Positions 35,825-48,479 are shown, numbered from the stretch's first letter. The stretch: DNA of 64,000 nt from Climacteris rufus (GCA_013398175.1 VZRZ01002000.1:283076-347075), one strand, 5' to 3'. Numbers and translations are program-made. Notes: generated from the sequence alone by a model not told the origin.

Positions 35825-36100
35825 ACCATAGAATAATTGAATTGTTAAATTGGAAAAGATCTCTGGGATCATCAAGCTCAACCATTCCCCAGCACTGCCA
35901 ATCCCACCACTAAATTATGTCCCCAAGTGCTGTATCCACGCAGTTTTAAATCATTCCGAGTACGCTGAGTCCACCACTGCCCTGGGAAGCTGTACCAGGG
36001 CTGGACAGCCCTTCTGGGGAAGAAATGTTTCCTATGTCCAACCTAAACGTCCCCTGGCACGACTTAAAGCCATTTCCTCTTGTCCTAAAGCGTCAAGTTT
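35825..36100 (-). mobile_element. CR1 LINE 3' fragment, older subfamily
   Basis: In reverse orientation it begins ccatagaataattgaattgt and continues through gggatcatcaagctcaacc, gaagaaatgtttcctatgtc and tttcctcttgtcctaaagc. This lacks the 'valley' sequence of the other copies here and fits a different, older CR1 subfamily. A decayed extension may reach about 36,215. Confidence 0.85.
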
Positions 36101-38049
36101 GGTTTGTTTGACAACTGTGCTGCTCCATCTGCTCCTGCAGACGTGTCCGTGGCCCCTTCAGGGGGGCAGTAAGAGAGTGATTTTCCCACCCCTCTGAGCA
36201 CCTCCATTCTGTGCCAGGTGATGTCTCGCTTGGTGTCACATGTAAATACAGGCACAAAACAGATGGAGGAGGTTGCCTGCTCTAACTGAGTGCAGAGCTC
36301 TGTTGTGGTGTCTGTTGCTATAAACACGCCGGCGATTTGCACAACTATGTGACATTGTAAAAGTTCTTGAAAGATTTTATCTGATTGTTTTTGGCTCAAA
36401 GCCCTTTATTCACATAGAAATGCCAGGTAGAAAGACAATACGTGTGTATCCATGTATATATTTTCAACTTCCTAAAGGCCATCAAATTGGAAAGGGAGTG
36501 GGTTTGCTTTACTCAAGAGTTGAAGACAAGGTAACCCAGAAAAAGCCTTTCCTCTTAAAAAAAAAATAAATAACAAATATTGCTTCTCCCTGCACAGATT
36601 GTCTGAATGATCTGTAACAATCTCTTGTATCTCTGAGTTATTCTGATTTTAAAATATTGTTCATAACAAATCTTGAGCTGTCAGAATTAAAGGATTGTAC
36701 AAAATAGCTTCAAGGTTACGTAAACAGAGTAGCTGGGAAACAACTCGGTAACGTGTATTCATCTGGAGAGCAAAGATGTTTATTTTTAAAAGAAATTTTC
36801 CACCTGAATACTGGCCCTCTTTGTTTTGGGAAATGTTGGTTTAGTGGGATTGAAATGCTTTGTGTCAGGAAGAGGAGGGCAAATGGCAAAAAAGAGACTG
36901 GGCAGAGGAGGGGAGAGAGGCACTGGGGCACCAATTGCCAGAAGTGTGTTCAAGGAGGTTTTTAATGAGAAGCAACTAGAGATGAGCGGGAGCTGGGAAG
37001 GACAAGGGATATCAGTTAGGGTGTGCTTGGATTGTGGGGGGAATAATTGGGAAAAATCAAGGAGAGAAGGTGAGAGCCACTGTAGGTAAAGGGAAGGGGA
37101 GAAACTGCTGGAAACATCACCTGGGAAGAAAAACACAGGAGGGATTTGGGTCAGAAGAATGCAAAATGAGAATAAATGTGAGGGGGATAGGGAATGTGTT
37201 CTGGGACTTTGTGCTGGAGAGAGGAATGGATAAGTTCAGCACAGAGGGTCCTTTAGAGTGAGTAGAGAAGTGACAAGGAAGAGATTTATTTGCAGTGGTG
37301 AGGGGAACCCATTCTCTCTGTCCTGACTGGATTTAGGATCCAACACCTGTGAAAAAGAGAAGGATCCAGGGTACCTCTGCAGCTGGGAGTGTAAAGGACA
37401 GAGCTGTCAAGCTGATTGTGACCCCACTTGCTCTGAGGAACTCCCAGAGGTCCCAGGGAAGGAAGTGGTGGGTGAAAATCAGGAACAAATTGCAAATAGG
37501 GTATGAAATGGAGGAGGCAGCACTGAAAGGAGTAGCTGGAGTTTGCGCTGAGAGAGAAAGAGAGAACTCTGCACTTAAAATTGCTGTGGTGGAAGGAGGG
37601 GGCTGGACTGGAAGTGGAAATAGGAGCAGGAGAGAATGTGAGTGGCAGGACATGGAGCCTGTGGTGGGTACAAGGTGGGAAGGAGGAAGCAGATGGACAA
37701 GAATAGGACTGTGATGGGATAAAACTGATAAGAGGACACCCAGCAAAATTCTCCACCCTTCAAGGCCCTCTGCAATAACCTTCTCTTCCAGGAACCAGAA
37801 ATCTTACTGCACCAGGGCACATGCTAGAGCAAGCTGCCCCTCTCCTCAAATGTGAATGTTATCCTGCTATAGTGAGTGGGATCACCAACAGGAGGTGCCT
37901 CTCACAGTGCCCTTTCTGAGCCAGGACTCCAGCTGTTTTCTTTCCTCCTTATTATTTTTCTGGATATCTTTTCCCCCAGCTACAAATTATGCATTCATTA
38001 ATATCAGCACAGCTTCCTAGATGCTTACAGGAGTTGTGTATTCACACTG

Positions 38050-38110
38050 ACCCTAATTCAGCAAAGCACTTAAGCACGTGTCTGACTTTGAGCAACTGAA
38101 TGGGCCAGCA
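38050..38110. mobile_element. ancient amniote repeat relic
   Basis: ctaattcagcaaagcactta followed by agcacgtg and ctttgagcaactgaatggg matches a repeat that I recall as common in turtle and crocodile genomes (ttcagcaaagcacttaagca...). The family name is not certain. Confidence 0.5.
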
Positions 38111-38459
38111 GGGCTGTATAATTAAAGCTAAACATAACTTGGTGTCTCGTTTATTGAGGGCCTACTCAACTAATTAGTTAAACCTTCCATGAAAAGTCAC
38201 CAGCATCCTTAATAAAGCAATGCTCCACAAACAGCTGCAGTGGAACTCTGCCCAGGTCACATTATCTTGTTTGCAGTTTAGATGCCTGAAATATCTGACT
38301 TCTATTTGTGTTGGTTTTTTTCTTATTTTGGTGTGTCTGGAGTTTAGTGTTCACAAGATACCCTCCTTCCTTCCCCAGTGGGGTACGCGAAAGCCACCAA
38401 ACTTCAATTGATTTAAATCCACACGGTACCTACCAGGTAGATGTGGTAAATCACAGTTG

Positions 38460-38830
38460 TCAGGTAATTAAACACAACTCATAAATCATATTGGAGCATA
38501 TGAACCAAGCATTCAGCGTCAATGCTTTTTAATTTATGCTTTAATTAATGTTGTAAAACAATATTTCGGGCTTAGATCGAGTGTACAGGGTGGGTAACCT
38601 ATCAAATTATGGCTAATAAAGTATGAGCAGTGGGGATGGCACTAAGAATCAGTAGCCTCTGCAATCTGAAATACCCCAGTTTCACCCCAACAGGTGGCCC
38701 TGCCTTGGAAGGCGGAATGCAATGTTATTGCAGGGGGATTATGAGTGGGCATTAGACTCTCGTTGCTCTTTTAATGCTGGATTAATTAGCCAGCAAACAG
38801 AATTATCTGCCCCTGGATCCATCACCTGCT
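38460..38830. promoter_or_regulatory. candidate conserved enhancer-like block
   Basis: Repeat-free AT-rich sequence with many homeodomain-type TAAT cores (gtaattaaaca, ctttaattaatg, ggattaattagcc) and mixed-composition sequence between them. This is inferred from texture alone. Confidence 0.3.
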
Positions 38831-39081
38831 AAAATGTACCAGCAGGTCATGAAAGATTAGATTTGGGAGAGAGGAGGGCAATGACTGTGCATCCTTGCAG
38901 TGTTGATGCCCGTGTTGGGGGTGGGTTCCCCAGCCCTGGCAGGGAGTGGCAGGAGGGGCAGCCTGGAAGAAAAAAAAAGTTATTTATATCATGTAAGGAG
39001 AGGGTCAGATTTTGAAAGCAACATGAAGGAGTGGAGTGTTTGTGGGCAAGAGGCTCCACATGAGCCCAGAAATCCAACCAT

Positions 39082-39613
39082 GACCTGGGCTCATCTCACA
39101 GCATGGGCAGCACGTGAGAGGTCATTCTGCCCCTCTGCTCTGGTGAGATCCCTCCTGTAGAGCTGAATCCAGCTCTGGGACCCCCAGCAGCAGAGGGATA
39201 TGGAACTGCTGGAATGAGTCCAGAGACCGGTTTGGATTGTTGTGCCTGGAGCAGAGAAGGCTCCAGGGAGGACTTAGAGGCCCTTCCAGAGCCTGAAGGA
39301 GCTCCAAGAGAGATGGAGACAGACTTTGAACAAGGGCTGGGAAGGACAGGACACAAGGAATAGCTTCCCACTGCCAGAGTGCAAGGCTAGATGGGATATT
39401 GGGAAGAAATTGTTCCCTTTGAGGGTGGTGAGGTCCTGGCTCAGCGTGCCCAGAGCAGCTGTGGCTGCCCCATCCCTGGAAGTGTCCAAGGCCAGGCTGG
39501 ACAGGGCTTGGAGCAGCCTGGAATAAAGGAAGGTGTCCCTGCCCATGGCAGGGGGATGGAACTAAATGAGCTGTAAGGTCCCTTCCAGCACAAACCATTC
39601 CAGGATTTTGAGT
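39082..39613 (+). mobile_element. CR1 LINE 3' fragment with end of ORF2 region
   Basis: The longest + strand CR1 copy here, about 530 bp. It starts in the region coding the end of the reverse transcriptase ORF (gtcattctgcccctctgctc, gaatccagctctgggacccc), passes gcagagaaggctccaggg and continues through the whole 3' UTR to ccattccaggatttt. The coding part is too short and broken to be functional. Confidence 0.93.
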
Positions 39614-41504
39614 GTGATACCCTGTTCAAAAGGCAAACTCTGGTGCTTTTGAAAATCCTGTGTTTATTTTCCTGCCAGTCTTGGATACCTCAGTGACTCT
39701 GAGCAACTTTCCTGCAGAATGATGGGGTGGCCAACCTGGTCCAGTGGCACTGGAGATACTCCAGGTTCTGGGTGCAGCGAGTGAGGCAAAGCCCTTGTGG
39801 GCTCAGACAGATGCCCTGGGTTCCGAGGATGAAAATCAAATGTTGAGTGCCACATCCCAAATCCTGAAAACCTCTTTGTGATGTCCTGCCTAGGCTACAG
39901 TAAGTCACCCACTGTGCAAAGGAACTTTGGGGTGTATTAAAGAGTGGAAAATCTTTCCTTAGTGAGTGTTTCCTGGGGCAAACAGCCCATGACCATTTAT
40001 GCTCTAGACATCCCACTTGTTACAGGAATGCTGGGAGTCTGGGATATTTTAATTAGGTTGCATTTGAGAACTATTGGGCAATCAAGCCGAAAAATAAATA
40101 AATTGAAATGTCCTTTTATAAAAAAATGAATGTTCAATGTTAACAGCCTTAGGTTTTCACCAAAAGCTTCCTTATTTAAGCAGAAATCCTTGTTGATAAG
40201 TCAGTGCTTTGCTGATAAAGCAATTAGCTATAATTTTCTTAACAGCCACTGAGATAGAAAAAGCCTCATATGTTGAAGAAGGATCAATCTGAGCCCTTCA
40301 AAATGCTCAACTTTCATATTATGATCTTTTTATTTCCCCCACAAAAGGAGAAAACTTCATCTCTAATCCAATTCCTTGTTTCCTTCTGTCCACCTCCAAA
40401 CTCTGCTATGCTTTAAAAACCTGTCCTCTTCCCACGGAGCATTTTAATTCCATAAGGCCAGCTTTTCCCAAAATAAAATTAGCATTTCTAGGGGCTACTA
40501 AACTGGTGTCCTATTTAAATTTACATCTAATTGGTTTTCTCATCTGTTCTTTCCTCTTCTCACTCAGCCACTTTGTTATTAAAAATATTCAAATAGTCTT
40601 TATAACCCCTTCATATACAAATTAGCTGTAATTTATTAAGGATTAACGTTTACCTAAGCCCCACTACTTTAGTCACATATCCATTACATCCCTCTGAATT
40701 TGTCTTAAAAGTGCTTTTTGGCTCACAGAGCTCCCTGTGGGAGGAAGTTTAAGTTCAGACCAAATTTATCGTGTTCTAAATGCCTGGTTGGAAGGAACCA
40801 ACATCATCACTCAAGATTTCCTGCAGATCCTTGTGATTTAACAGGGCTTAAAGTCCACCATTAATAACTCCCAGGAATTTCTTGTGCAGGTGAAATCCTG
40901 ACCCAGGGTGTTTGTAGGTAAATTTTAGTTGGTGGCTCAGGAGTGGGTTTTGAGGCAATGCAGGTCCTTTGGAGTCAGGAGAGATGTGACGCTGTTCCAA
41001 ATTAGAGTGGACTACTGTGGAAGGGACATGTCCAGGAACCTTGGCTCTAGAATTCTCCTCTTCTCTCCCTTGCAGGGCTTTGGCCCTCCTGCCCTGTTCC
41101 CCACTCCTCATGCTATTTTCCCTTTAAAAAGCAGTGCTGTTTCATTGGTTTTCACTCTCATTCCTCAGAGCTGCTCCACCGGTCCTCCTGCCTGGGAGGC
41201 AAGTGGGAACAAAAAAGCTTTGTGTGGTTTCCAGAGGACTGTCAAAGCCCCATGGCATAAATATTATTTGGCTGAAAGGGAAAAGGACTCTAGAAAAAAA
41301 GGCAAATAAATATTTTCTCCCTCCTCTCTTACACCTTTGTTCCTTGATGAGTTTGTTGGTTGTACGAGCCTAGTGCTCACTCACTGCTTGCCTTGCCAAG
41401 GGGCTTTGAACCATTTTCCTCTTCCCTTGACTTTTTTATTTGCTTATTCTTTTGATGTCCTTGGGTGAGGTAAAGGTGAATAGTCCTCTGGCTTTTGAGA
41501 TGCC

Positions 41505-41632
41505 TCTTCAGGCAAGGTTGGATGGCACTTGGAGCAACCTGATCTAGTGGAAGGTGTCCCTGCCCACAGCAAGGGGTGGAACTGGATAGGCTATAAGGTC
41601 CCTCCCAAACCAGACCACTCTCAGGGATGGTT
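41505..41632 (+). mobile_element. CR1 LINE 3'-end fragment
   Basis: Runs from ttcaggcaaggttggatggc through agtggaaggtgtccctgccc to gtccctcccaaaccagacca. About 130 bases, non-coding. Confidence 0.9.
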
Positions 41633-41723
41633 GGGGAGGCTGGCCAAGAGCTTCTGTGTTTGAAGAGCTTTTCTCTCAGGTTCACTGCCCAGCTTGTTTA
41701 TGATGTTGGAGCTGGATGTTGTA

Positions 41724-41755
41724 ATTAGGATGTGTCAATTGAGACACATCCTAAT
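41724..41755. repeat. perfect 13-bp-arm hairpin
   Basis: ATTAGGATGTGTC (41724-41736), a 6-base loop AATTGA, then the exact complement GACACATCCTAAT (41743-41755). It is too short for a usual miRNA precursor, and no transposon ends are visible around it. Confidence 0.9.
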
Positions 41756-42427
41756 ATTGAGGAACAGACAATATAGGACTTGGAGAAACAACTTTCAGGT
41801 TATTTCCTTCATTCCCACTGTTCCTTATACTATTCCAGGCACATTGTCTAATTTTTTGTTTCTGTGGGCACAAAAGACTGGAAAATAATTGTGAGCTATA
41901 GCTGCTTTTCTCCTTTCATCCTTTCTTCTCCTTGCATGTATGAACGCTGTCTGCTCCCTCTGTGCTCCCCCTCTAAAGAGGGATTTGCTTGCTGGGGTTT
42001 GTGTTGTCTCAGTACTTGGCATAGAGGGTCTCTAAGGCTTTATGGATTCCACAAGCAATATCATAACTGATAGCACTGCTAAATGCTCATGTAACCCCAG
42101 GAATTGGGGTATGAGGAAAACCCCTTTCTGCCATGAGCTAAGCAATATTAGCACAAGTTCTGGCATCATTGCTGCAGAAATGTAGGTGATTCTGTGGCAG
42201 AAACGTCATGTTGGGACTTCTACTGTTATTTGTATTCTCCTCCCTTTTCCTGCTCTTTTCCCTTCTTTTTTCTTGTTTGCTCCACAACCCGTGCCAGCAG
42301 AGCAACAAAATAAATCAGATACAGCCCTGAAGGCATTTCCTCTCTCCTCAAGAAGGGACTGTAAAACTCCCACAACCTGCCAGCTCGGCTTAAAGGCAGC
42401 AGGACTTGGGGTGTTGCATTTAAACTG

Positions 42428-42664
42428 CAGGAGAGGGTTAGGGTTCGATGCGATAGTGGGAAAAAATTCCTTTCTGTGAGGGTGGGGAAGCCCTGGCACA
42501 GTTTGCCCAGAGCAGCTGTGGCTGCCCCATCCCTGGAAGTGTCCAAGGCCAGGTTGGACAGGGCTTGGAACAACCTGATCTAGTGGAAGGTTTCCCTGTC
42601 CATGGCAGTGGTGGAACTGATTTATTTTTAAGGTACCTTCCAACCCAAACCATTCCATGATTCA
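42428..42664 (+). mobile_element. CR1 LINE 3'-end fragment
   Basis: Starts at gagagggttagggttcgatg, goes through gggaaaaaattcctttctgt and the ctgccccatccctggaagtg block, and ends ccaaaccattccatgattca. The terminal attcc(a)tgattc is the usual CR1 tail motif. Confidence 0.93.
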
Positions 42665-43184
42665 ATGTAACCCCTCCTTGAAACTCAGCAACCCTTGAAA
42701 TGCTCAACTACAGGTTGGCAATAACGTCCTGTTCAAATCATCTGGGTGTTTTCAATATCACAACAGGGACTTTTTTTGTCCCTTGAGTCAAAACAGCAAT
42801 TTGGTGCTGCTGGATGTTGGGCACGACACGTCCCCTGTGTGTGTCACGCCTCGCCTGCGCTTTCCAACTTCCAGGGCTCGCAGAGCTTAATTGTTCTTCC
42901 ACAGCACTAAATAACTCATACCTCAGGGTTCCTGTGCACCGATTCCCCCATTGCACTCCAGGGCTTCCTGTGGATTTCATGGGCACCGTTCATGGAAACA
43001 GAGGAGCAGGGACAGATAGGGCAGGAGGGAGTGACTTTCCCCCTTTCCCTTCCCACTTTCCAAGCCCTTCTCTCTCCAGCCACACATGTTGAGGCAGTTT
43101 ACAGTGATCTAGGTGAGGAGCTGGCAGAGCAAAAGCCCAAATCTCAATTACCGTCCTCCTTGTCCGTTTGCACAGGATCCTTAT

Positions 43185-43325
43185 CTCCCTCTATATAACT
43201 CTCTGTATTTAATTATGTGCAGTGATAATTCTTTACACACTAAGTGCATTATTAAGCGATTCCTAAGATAAGTAGTTTTCTGGATCTCCAATTATGATTA
43301 GATATTGGCAATCAAACTGTCTTCC
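43185..43325. promoter_or_regulatory. candidate conserved TAAT-rich block
   Basis: gtatttaattatgtgcagtg, cattattaagcgattcc and caattatgattagatattgg are clustered A/T homeodomain-type motifs in repeat-free sequence. Inference from texture only. Confidence 0.25.
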
Positions 43326-43798
43326 ACTTTCCCTCCCATTGCTGGCCTGTCAAAACCAGGCTTGTTTGGGTAGGTGAGACATAAGGCCCATGTGAGAAGG
43401 AGAAATTTAGATAAGAGACTGTTCATGGGTAAAAGGTGTAGTTGGCCATGCACCATGAACCTGGCTCAGATGTGGATTTTGGGGTTGCTTTGCTGTCCCA
43501 GGCTGACCAGGTGCAGCCAAGTGTCCTCCACAAGTATTACACATCCTAATCCATCATTTGAGTCATGGAGGCCGCAAAGTTCTTGCAGTTCTTAGGTTTT
43601 GTGGTTTCCCTTGCAATCTTTGCCATGGCAGGCAAGATGGGAGGGATCTCTTCTGGCAGCTGGCTTGTGGTGTTGGGTTTGTTGCAGCTTCACTGTCTGA
43701 ATGTGAGAATCGGTGGAAATTAGTTTTCTTCCATTTCTTTGCATAGTTCATGTTCCCTGAGCATGTCTGCTGAGTTCCTCTGCTCCCTCCACAGTATA

Positions 43799-43906
43799 CA
43801 GAATCCTAGAATGATTTGGGTTGGAAGGGATCTTGAAGTCCAGTTCCAACCCTCCTACATGGGCAGGGACTCCTTCCTCCAGACCGGGTTGTTCCAAGCT
43901 CTGTCA
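43799..43906 (-). mobile_element. CR1 LINE 3'-end fragment
   Basis: Reverse orientation: cagaatcctagaatgatttg then ggttggaagggatcttgaag and ggttgttccaagctctgtc. About 110 bases. Confidence 0.88.
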
Positions 43907-44910
43907 TACCAGTGCTGGGAAGATGAACTGAAGGCTTTGCCACTTCGTAAAAGCTTTAGCAGCATAGAATGCTTTAGTTTGTCTAGGTGGGTTCCTCCTT
44001 GCCTTCCTATTTTATCCCTCTCAAATATTGCAGGGCAGAGATGAGGACCAGCAGAGCATGATCAGGCTGCCACAGGAGCTCCGTGATATCCAGCAAAGGG
44101 ATGTGATCAGGCTCTGTGGTCAGCAGCATCTTTTTCAGCAGAGTCTTTCCTCCTTTGCCAACAGCATTTCTGGTGCCATTTTGAGTTATCTCCATGCAGT
44201 TTCCTCATCCAGGTGATCCTCCACTCTGCACACAGGCATGGGATCGCTGTGCTACAATGGCCAAGGGATTATGGAGACTGCTCCTAATTCTGTGGAGGAA
44301 AATGTAAGTGTAATTAAGAGGGTGGCTTTAGAGCCAATGACTCTAAGCTCATGTTTTAGACGGATCATGTTTCACCTCTTTCAAAGCGTTTAAGAGCTTA
44401 CCAGAATAACAAATGTCATTGCTCAATCTGTGAAGTGTTTACAATGCAACTTGCTGTATCAGTTCCTTCCCTCCAAGATACAGGAGAAACAGATTTATTT
44501 TGCTTTCCAGGCCATCCACAGGTCACAGTTGGCCCCATCTTCAGTGTTAATGCATGTATGTGTGTATTTGTGTATGTCTTTAAGGTGCACGTGTCCACGT
44601 ACCTGCTAAGAGTGTTTTCATCCACACTCCAAATATTCTTGGTGAAGGAATATTTAGTTATAGCTGTTTATAGGAAGTTTTTAACCTTAACTTTGCAATA
44701 TGAATTGCACAAGGACAGACTCTGGCTCAGTGCAGCTGAGCATCATTCTGTAGAGCAGGTTCTTTTCCCCCATCTTGATACTCAGTCATGATTAGCTCAA
44801 TCCTGATATGTGCACTTGAATATGTGGGAGCAGCTTAGATAACACCCAGCCTATAGAGCTTTCTGCCCTTTATTTAACCATTGTCATGTCTGACTGTAAA
44901 AAAGGGTAAG
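43907..44910. other. intergenic, nothing recognised
   Basis: Unique sequence between two CR1 fragments. Short frames only, and a gt/at-rich patch near 44555-44585. Confidence 0.55.
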
Positions 44911-45158
44911 AGATTTTAAAAGAAGGTGGGTTTAAGTTAAATATTGGGAAAAAATTCTTCCCTGTGAGGGTGGAGAGGCCCTGGCACAGGGTGCCCAGAG
45001 AAGCTGTGGCTGTCCCATTCCTGGAAGTGTCCAAGGCCAGGTTGGACAGGGCTTGGAGCAACCTGGGATAGTGGAAGGTGTCCCTGACCATGTCAGGAGA
45101 TGGGGCTGGATGGTCTTTAAGGTCCTTCCCAACCCAAACCACTCTCAGGGATTCTGTG
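44911..45158 (+). mobile_element. CR1 LINE 3'-end fragment
   Basis: Begins agattttaaaagaaggtggg, has gggaaaaaattcttccctgt and the whole central block, and ends aaaccactctcagggattct. About 250 bases of 3' UTR. Confidence 0.93.
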
Positions 45159-45539
45159 TACTGAAGCTGTCCAAACTTTAGGGACCTATGTAAATCACTT
45201 ACAATGCCTGCAGCTTGCAAGTATTAAACAGGTTTCAGGGACAGGAGGGCCAAACCCCTAATATTTGATGCTGAATTTTCTGCTTAAAGATCATTTGCAA
45301 ATTTGGAGCTGAAGACATCTCTGGCAAAGAGCAGCAATGTCCCAGCGCTCCTTGGTGAGGCATTTCTTGCTCTTTTAAGGATTAATATGAAGTGGGAGAG
45401 CCCTGGTCAGGCAGTGTGTTTATCCCACAGTCAAGGCCAGGTCCTGCCACACACCTGAGCTCTGCACACCCAGCATTCAGTGCTCCAGCACCACCCTCCT
45501 TGCTCTGTGTCCTCGCGGAGCTCCATCATTACCTCCTTT

Positions 45540-45800
45540 AATGAAGAAGCACTTTGCTGGCGTGCAAATCATCAGGTTTCACACCCTGCTTCCCTTTGGG
45601 AGGAATAGCAATTGTGAAACAGCAAGGAAGGTGAGCAGATTGAGCTCAAAGAGCTGTGCTAATGCTCCCCAGAGTGCCAACAATAACACATTTTCTGTGT
45701 TTTGCGAGTGCATTTCATCGTGCTTCTCATGGCATTCTGCAAACGTTAATTAATTACAGTCTCATTACATCTCTGTTAGATCCATTTATTTATATATGAA
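45540..45800. promoter_or_regulatory. candidate conserved enhancer-like block
   Basis: Repeat-free sequence ending in a TAAT cluster (cgttaattaattacagtctc). Texture-based inference only. Confidence 0.25.
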
Positions 45801-47732
45801 GAACTTTCCATCCCCAAGCACTCTGGAATCTGTTAATCACCTGAAGGCAAACAGCAGGCCCAGAGAGATGAGTTCTGCTGTGAAAACGCTGGGGAGAAAC
45901 ACAAAGAGATTCTTGTGAGCAAGGCTCCAGGCTGGGAATTCAATTGGAGTTTGATTCCTGCTTCTGCAAACCAGGTCACTTGAACGCTGTCATGGTGTAA
46001 ATGGACATGGTTTTGTGGAGAGAATGAAGGTGCTCTGTCCCATCCCCTGTCCAAAGTTCTGTGACATGCTCTCCTAATGTGCTGTGGAAAAAATTAAAAT
46101 AGTTTAATTTAAACCACAGCTGGGACAGTAACTTCCTGGACTTCTGGTTCATCCCTGTTATGGTAGTCTGTGTCAAAACATTTTTTTCTCGCCATCTCTT
46201 GCTTTGCTGTTTGCACTGAAATGCCTTTGGGATGGGAAGGGGCCATTCCTTATTCTGTGCTGGGAAATAGTTTTGCGTTTGATTCTCTGTGGTGCCTTTT
46301 GCTGCTTTAATCTTCCAGCTTTGAGCACTGGAGGTGAGGAATACCAGAGGAAAAAATTTTGGTTGATGGTGAGCAGTGAGGCAGGCAGAGCTAACAGCAA
46401 GATTATCTGAGTTGACTTTATGTCATCTCCTTGCCACAGGAGTTTTAATTCCCATGTCAGCAGGGTTTGGTGAGCTGCACGGCACAGCTGCAGCTCCAGC
46501 TGCAAAGTACCCCATGACTGTCAGCCTGGGCATCACTCCTGACTTTGGGAACGTGTTTAGCACCTTTGGTTTTTCCACAGTATTCAGATTGTGCTGGGAA
46601 TTAGCTGACCTGGTATTGCCCTGGTCCCCTCCCTGCCCAAGAGTTTGGACTATTACATGGACACATTTCTCCATGCTTTGGAGAAGTCCCTGGAGAAAAG
46701 AGTGAGCTGTGAGATGCTGGGACAAAGCCAGCTGCACACATGGGAGGAGGTTTCCAGCAGGGCAGGGTAGTACCCAGGGCTGGCCCAAGGGCTTGGCAGC
46801 TGTGGGTCTGGCTGTGCCCTCATGTTCTCTCCTCCAGCCTGGTTCCCCTCCAGCACCAACAGGCCTCAATGCAGACACCCTGAGAGGCAGCAGAGAAGAG
46901 CAATTAGCTCCCATGAAACTTTTCACCATTAGGAACAATGGCTGGCTTAATTCTCATCTGATTGAATTAATGATATTCCAACAAGTGACGTTTTTTTCCT
47001 TTTAAATTCTCTCATTTGGATGGAATTGCTGATCATAAATTACACTTATAAAAATTAGGCCGGTGTTTTGTATTGTTTACAACAAGCACTTCAGGGTTAT
47101 GGATGTTACTCATTGATTTATAACGTTTAATTCTTCTCCCTTTCTTTCCCCCTCCTTCAAGCTGTTCATAAATCAAGCAGAGATGTCAAACCTGTGTCAA
47201 CATTTCACTCAACCTGCAAGTTGCAGGCAAGTTGGGACAGCAGATCTTATGGAGAAGGTTGACTCTTCTCCTTCACTGTCTTTCCCATTTTTATGAAACA
47301 ATAAAAAGGTGAGGCTGGCACTTGTCAGTTCTTTCTGAGTCACTTTTCATTAGGACTTTTTCAAACACTCCAGAGAACAATGTTGGAGGCAAGTGATCTA
47401 AACAACTCATGTTCCCGCTTGTGCACTTGTGGGTTAGGGCAGCAGCTGCTGTGGAATTACACTGGGAGGCTCAGCAGGTGTCTGATGGTCCTGGACCGGA
47501 TCTGGATGATGTCAGGCAGTCTCATCCTGGCAGCCTCCTCTTCCCCACCAACCTGGGGTCATCATTTCGAAAGACTGGGGAGGTGGTTGGCTTTTTTTAA
47601 AGGGTTCTCCAAGAACTGATGGGGCATGCAGGAGTGTTCAAAGTTGGGTAGAGTCGCTGGGGATTTGCAGGTGACCCAGAGCTCGTGCCTGAGTAAACCC
47701 CAGGAGGAGGATTTAAGGGGTTTTAGTGACAA

Positions 47733-47820
47733 ACACAGAATCCTAGATTGCATTGAGTGGGAAGGGACCTCAAAGAGAATCTGATTCCAACCCCCAACAC
47801 TGTGGTTCCAACATGGGAGT
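47733..47820 (-). mobile_element. CR1 LINE 3'-end fragment (short)
   Basis: Reverse orientation: acacagaatcctagattgca, gagtgggaagggacctcaaa, ctgattccaacccccaacac. Under 100 bases and decayed. Confidence 0.75.
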
Positions 47821-48479
47821 TTCAACATTGTGCAGGTCCGTGTTGTAAGGGGCTGACATCTGAGAGAAATTAATGGGAATTAGGGACTGGAGGTCCTCTG
47901 AGAGCCTCTGGCAGCCACTTGCTTAGTCATAGGGTAAATGAGCTCCTTTGGAAAACTGGAAAGAAAACCTTCCTTTCCCCTAAGATTCTGCTAAGAAACA
48001 GCAGAGGTCTGGTAAAGAATATCCAAAGATGTGGATGGGTTGTAAAATTCTCTGCATCAGGTCAAAACTGAGCATTTTTGGCCCTTTTCTCAGGTCAAAT
48101 ATCAGGGAACTGCTGAGCCCTCAACATTGAACTGCCATTGTCTGACAGTGAGAATTCCCAGTGTCTGACCTCCAGAAGTCAAAAGGTTGGTGGTGCTCCA
48201 CAAAATCCATCCTACAGGATGAACATGGATGTTTCCACTGGAATGGAATGCAAAATGAACAACTACGTCATGGTTGTCCCCTGTTTCTCCAGCCCATCTG
48301 CTCCATACCCACATCATCATCTGCACTTTGAGAAGAGCAAGGTGTCATGTTAAGCCCAAAGAGCCTGGTGGATGCAGGTGTGCGTGTGGGGTGGGCTATC
48401 TGGGATAACTCCTGCCCACACCATGCCTACACCAGGTGGTTTGGCCAGCCGGCTGCTTTCCTAAGTAGTGGGACTCGCC

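Larger units (their letters stand above)
36101..39081. other. intergenic: purine-rich stretch, ancient repeat, enhancer-like block
   Basis: No exon recognised. From about 36,845 to 37,720 the + strand is strongly purine-rich (aggaggggagagagg, gaaggggagaaac and similar), which explains the Pro/Ser-rich frames on the minus strand. An ancient repeat lies at 38050-38110 and an enhancer-like stretch at 38460-38830. Confidence 0.55.
39614..43798. other. intergenic with two CR1 fragments and a hairpin
   Basis: The CR1 fragments are given separately. The 40,100-40,700 stretch is AT-rich without repeats. A perfect hairpin lies at 41724-41755 and a TAAT-rich block at 43185-43325. No exon was recognised. 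Confidence 0.55.

Noticed and set aside
37286..37756. Minus-strand Pro/Ser-rich frames
   Set aside because: They are a by-product of the purine-rich + strand, which yields Pro, Ser and Leu codons and few stops on the other strand.
42432..42446. Second telomeric repeat (gggttagggtt)
   Set aside because: It is only two units and coincides with the CR1 3' UTR, whose normal sequence has a similar gggttaga stretch at this place.
46423..46938. 171-codon minus-strand frame
   Set aside because: No recognised domain and no splice or promoter support.
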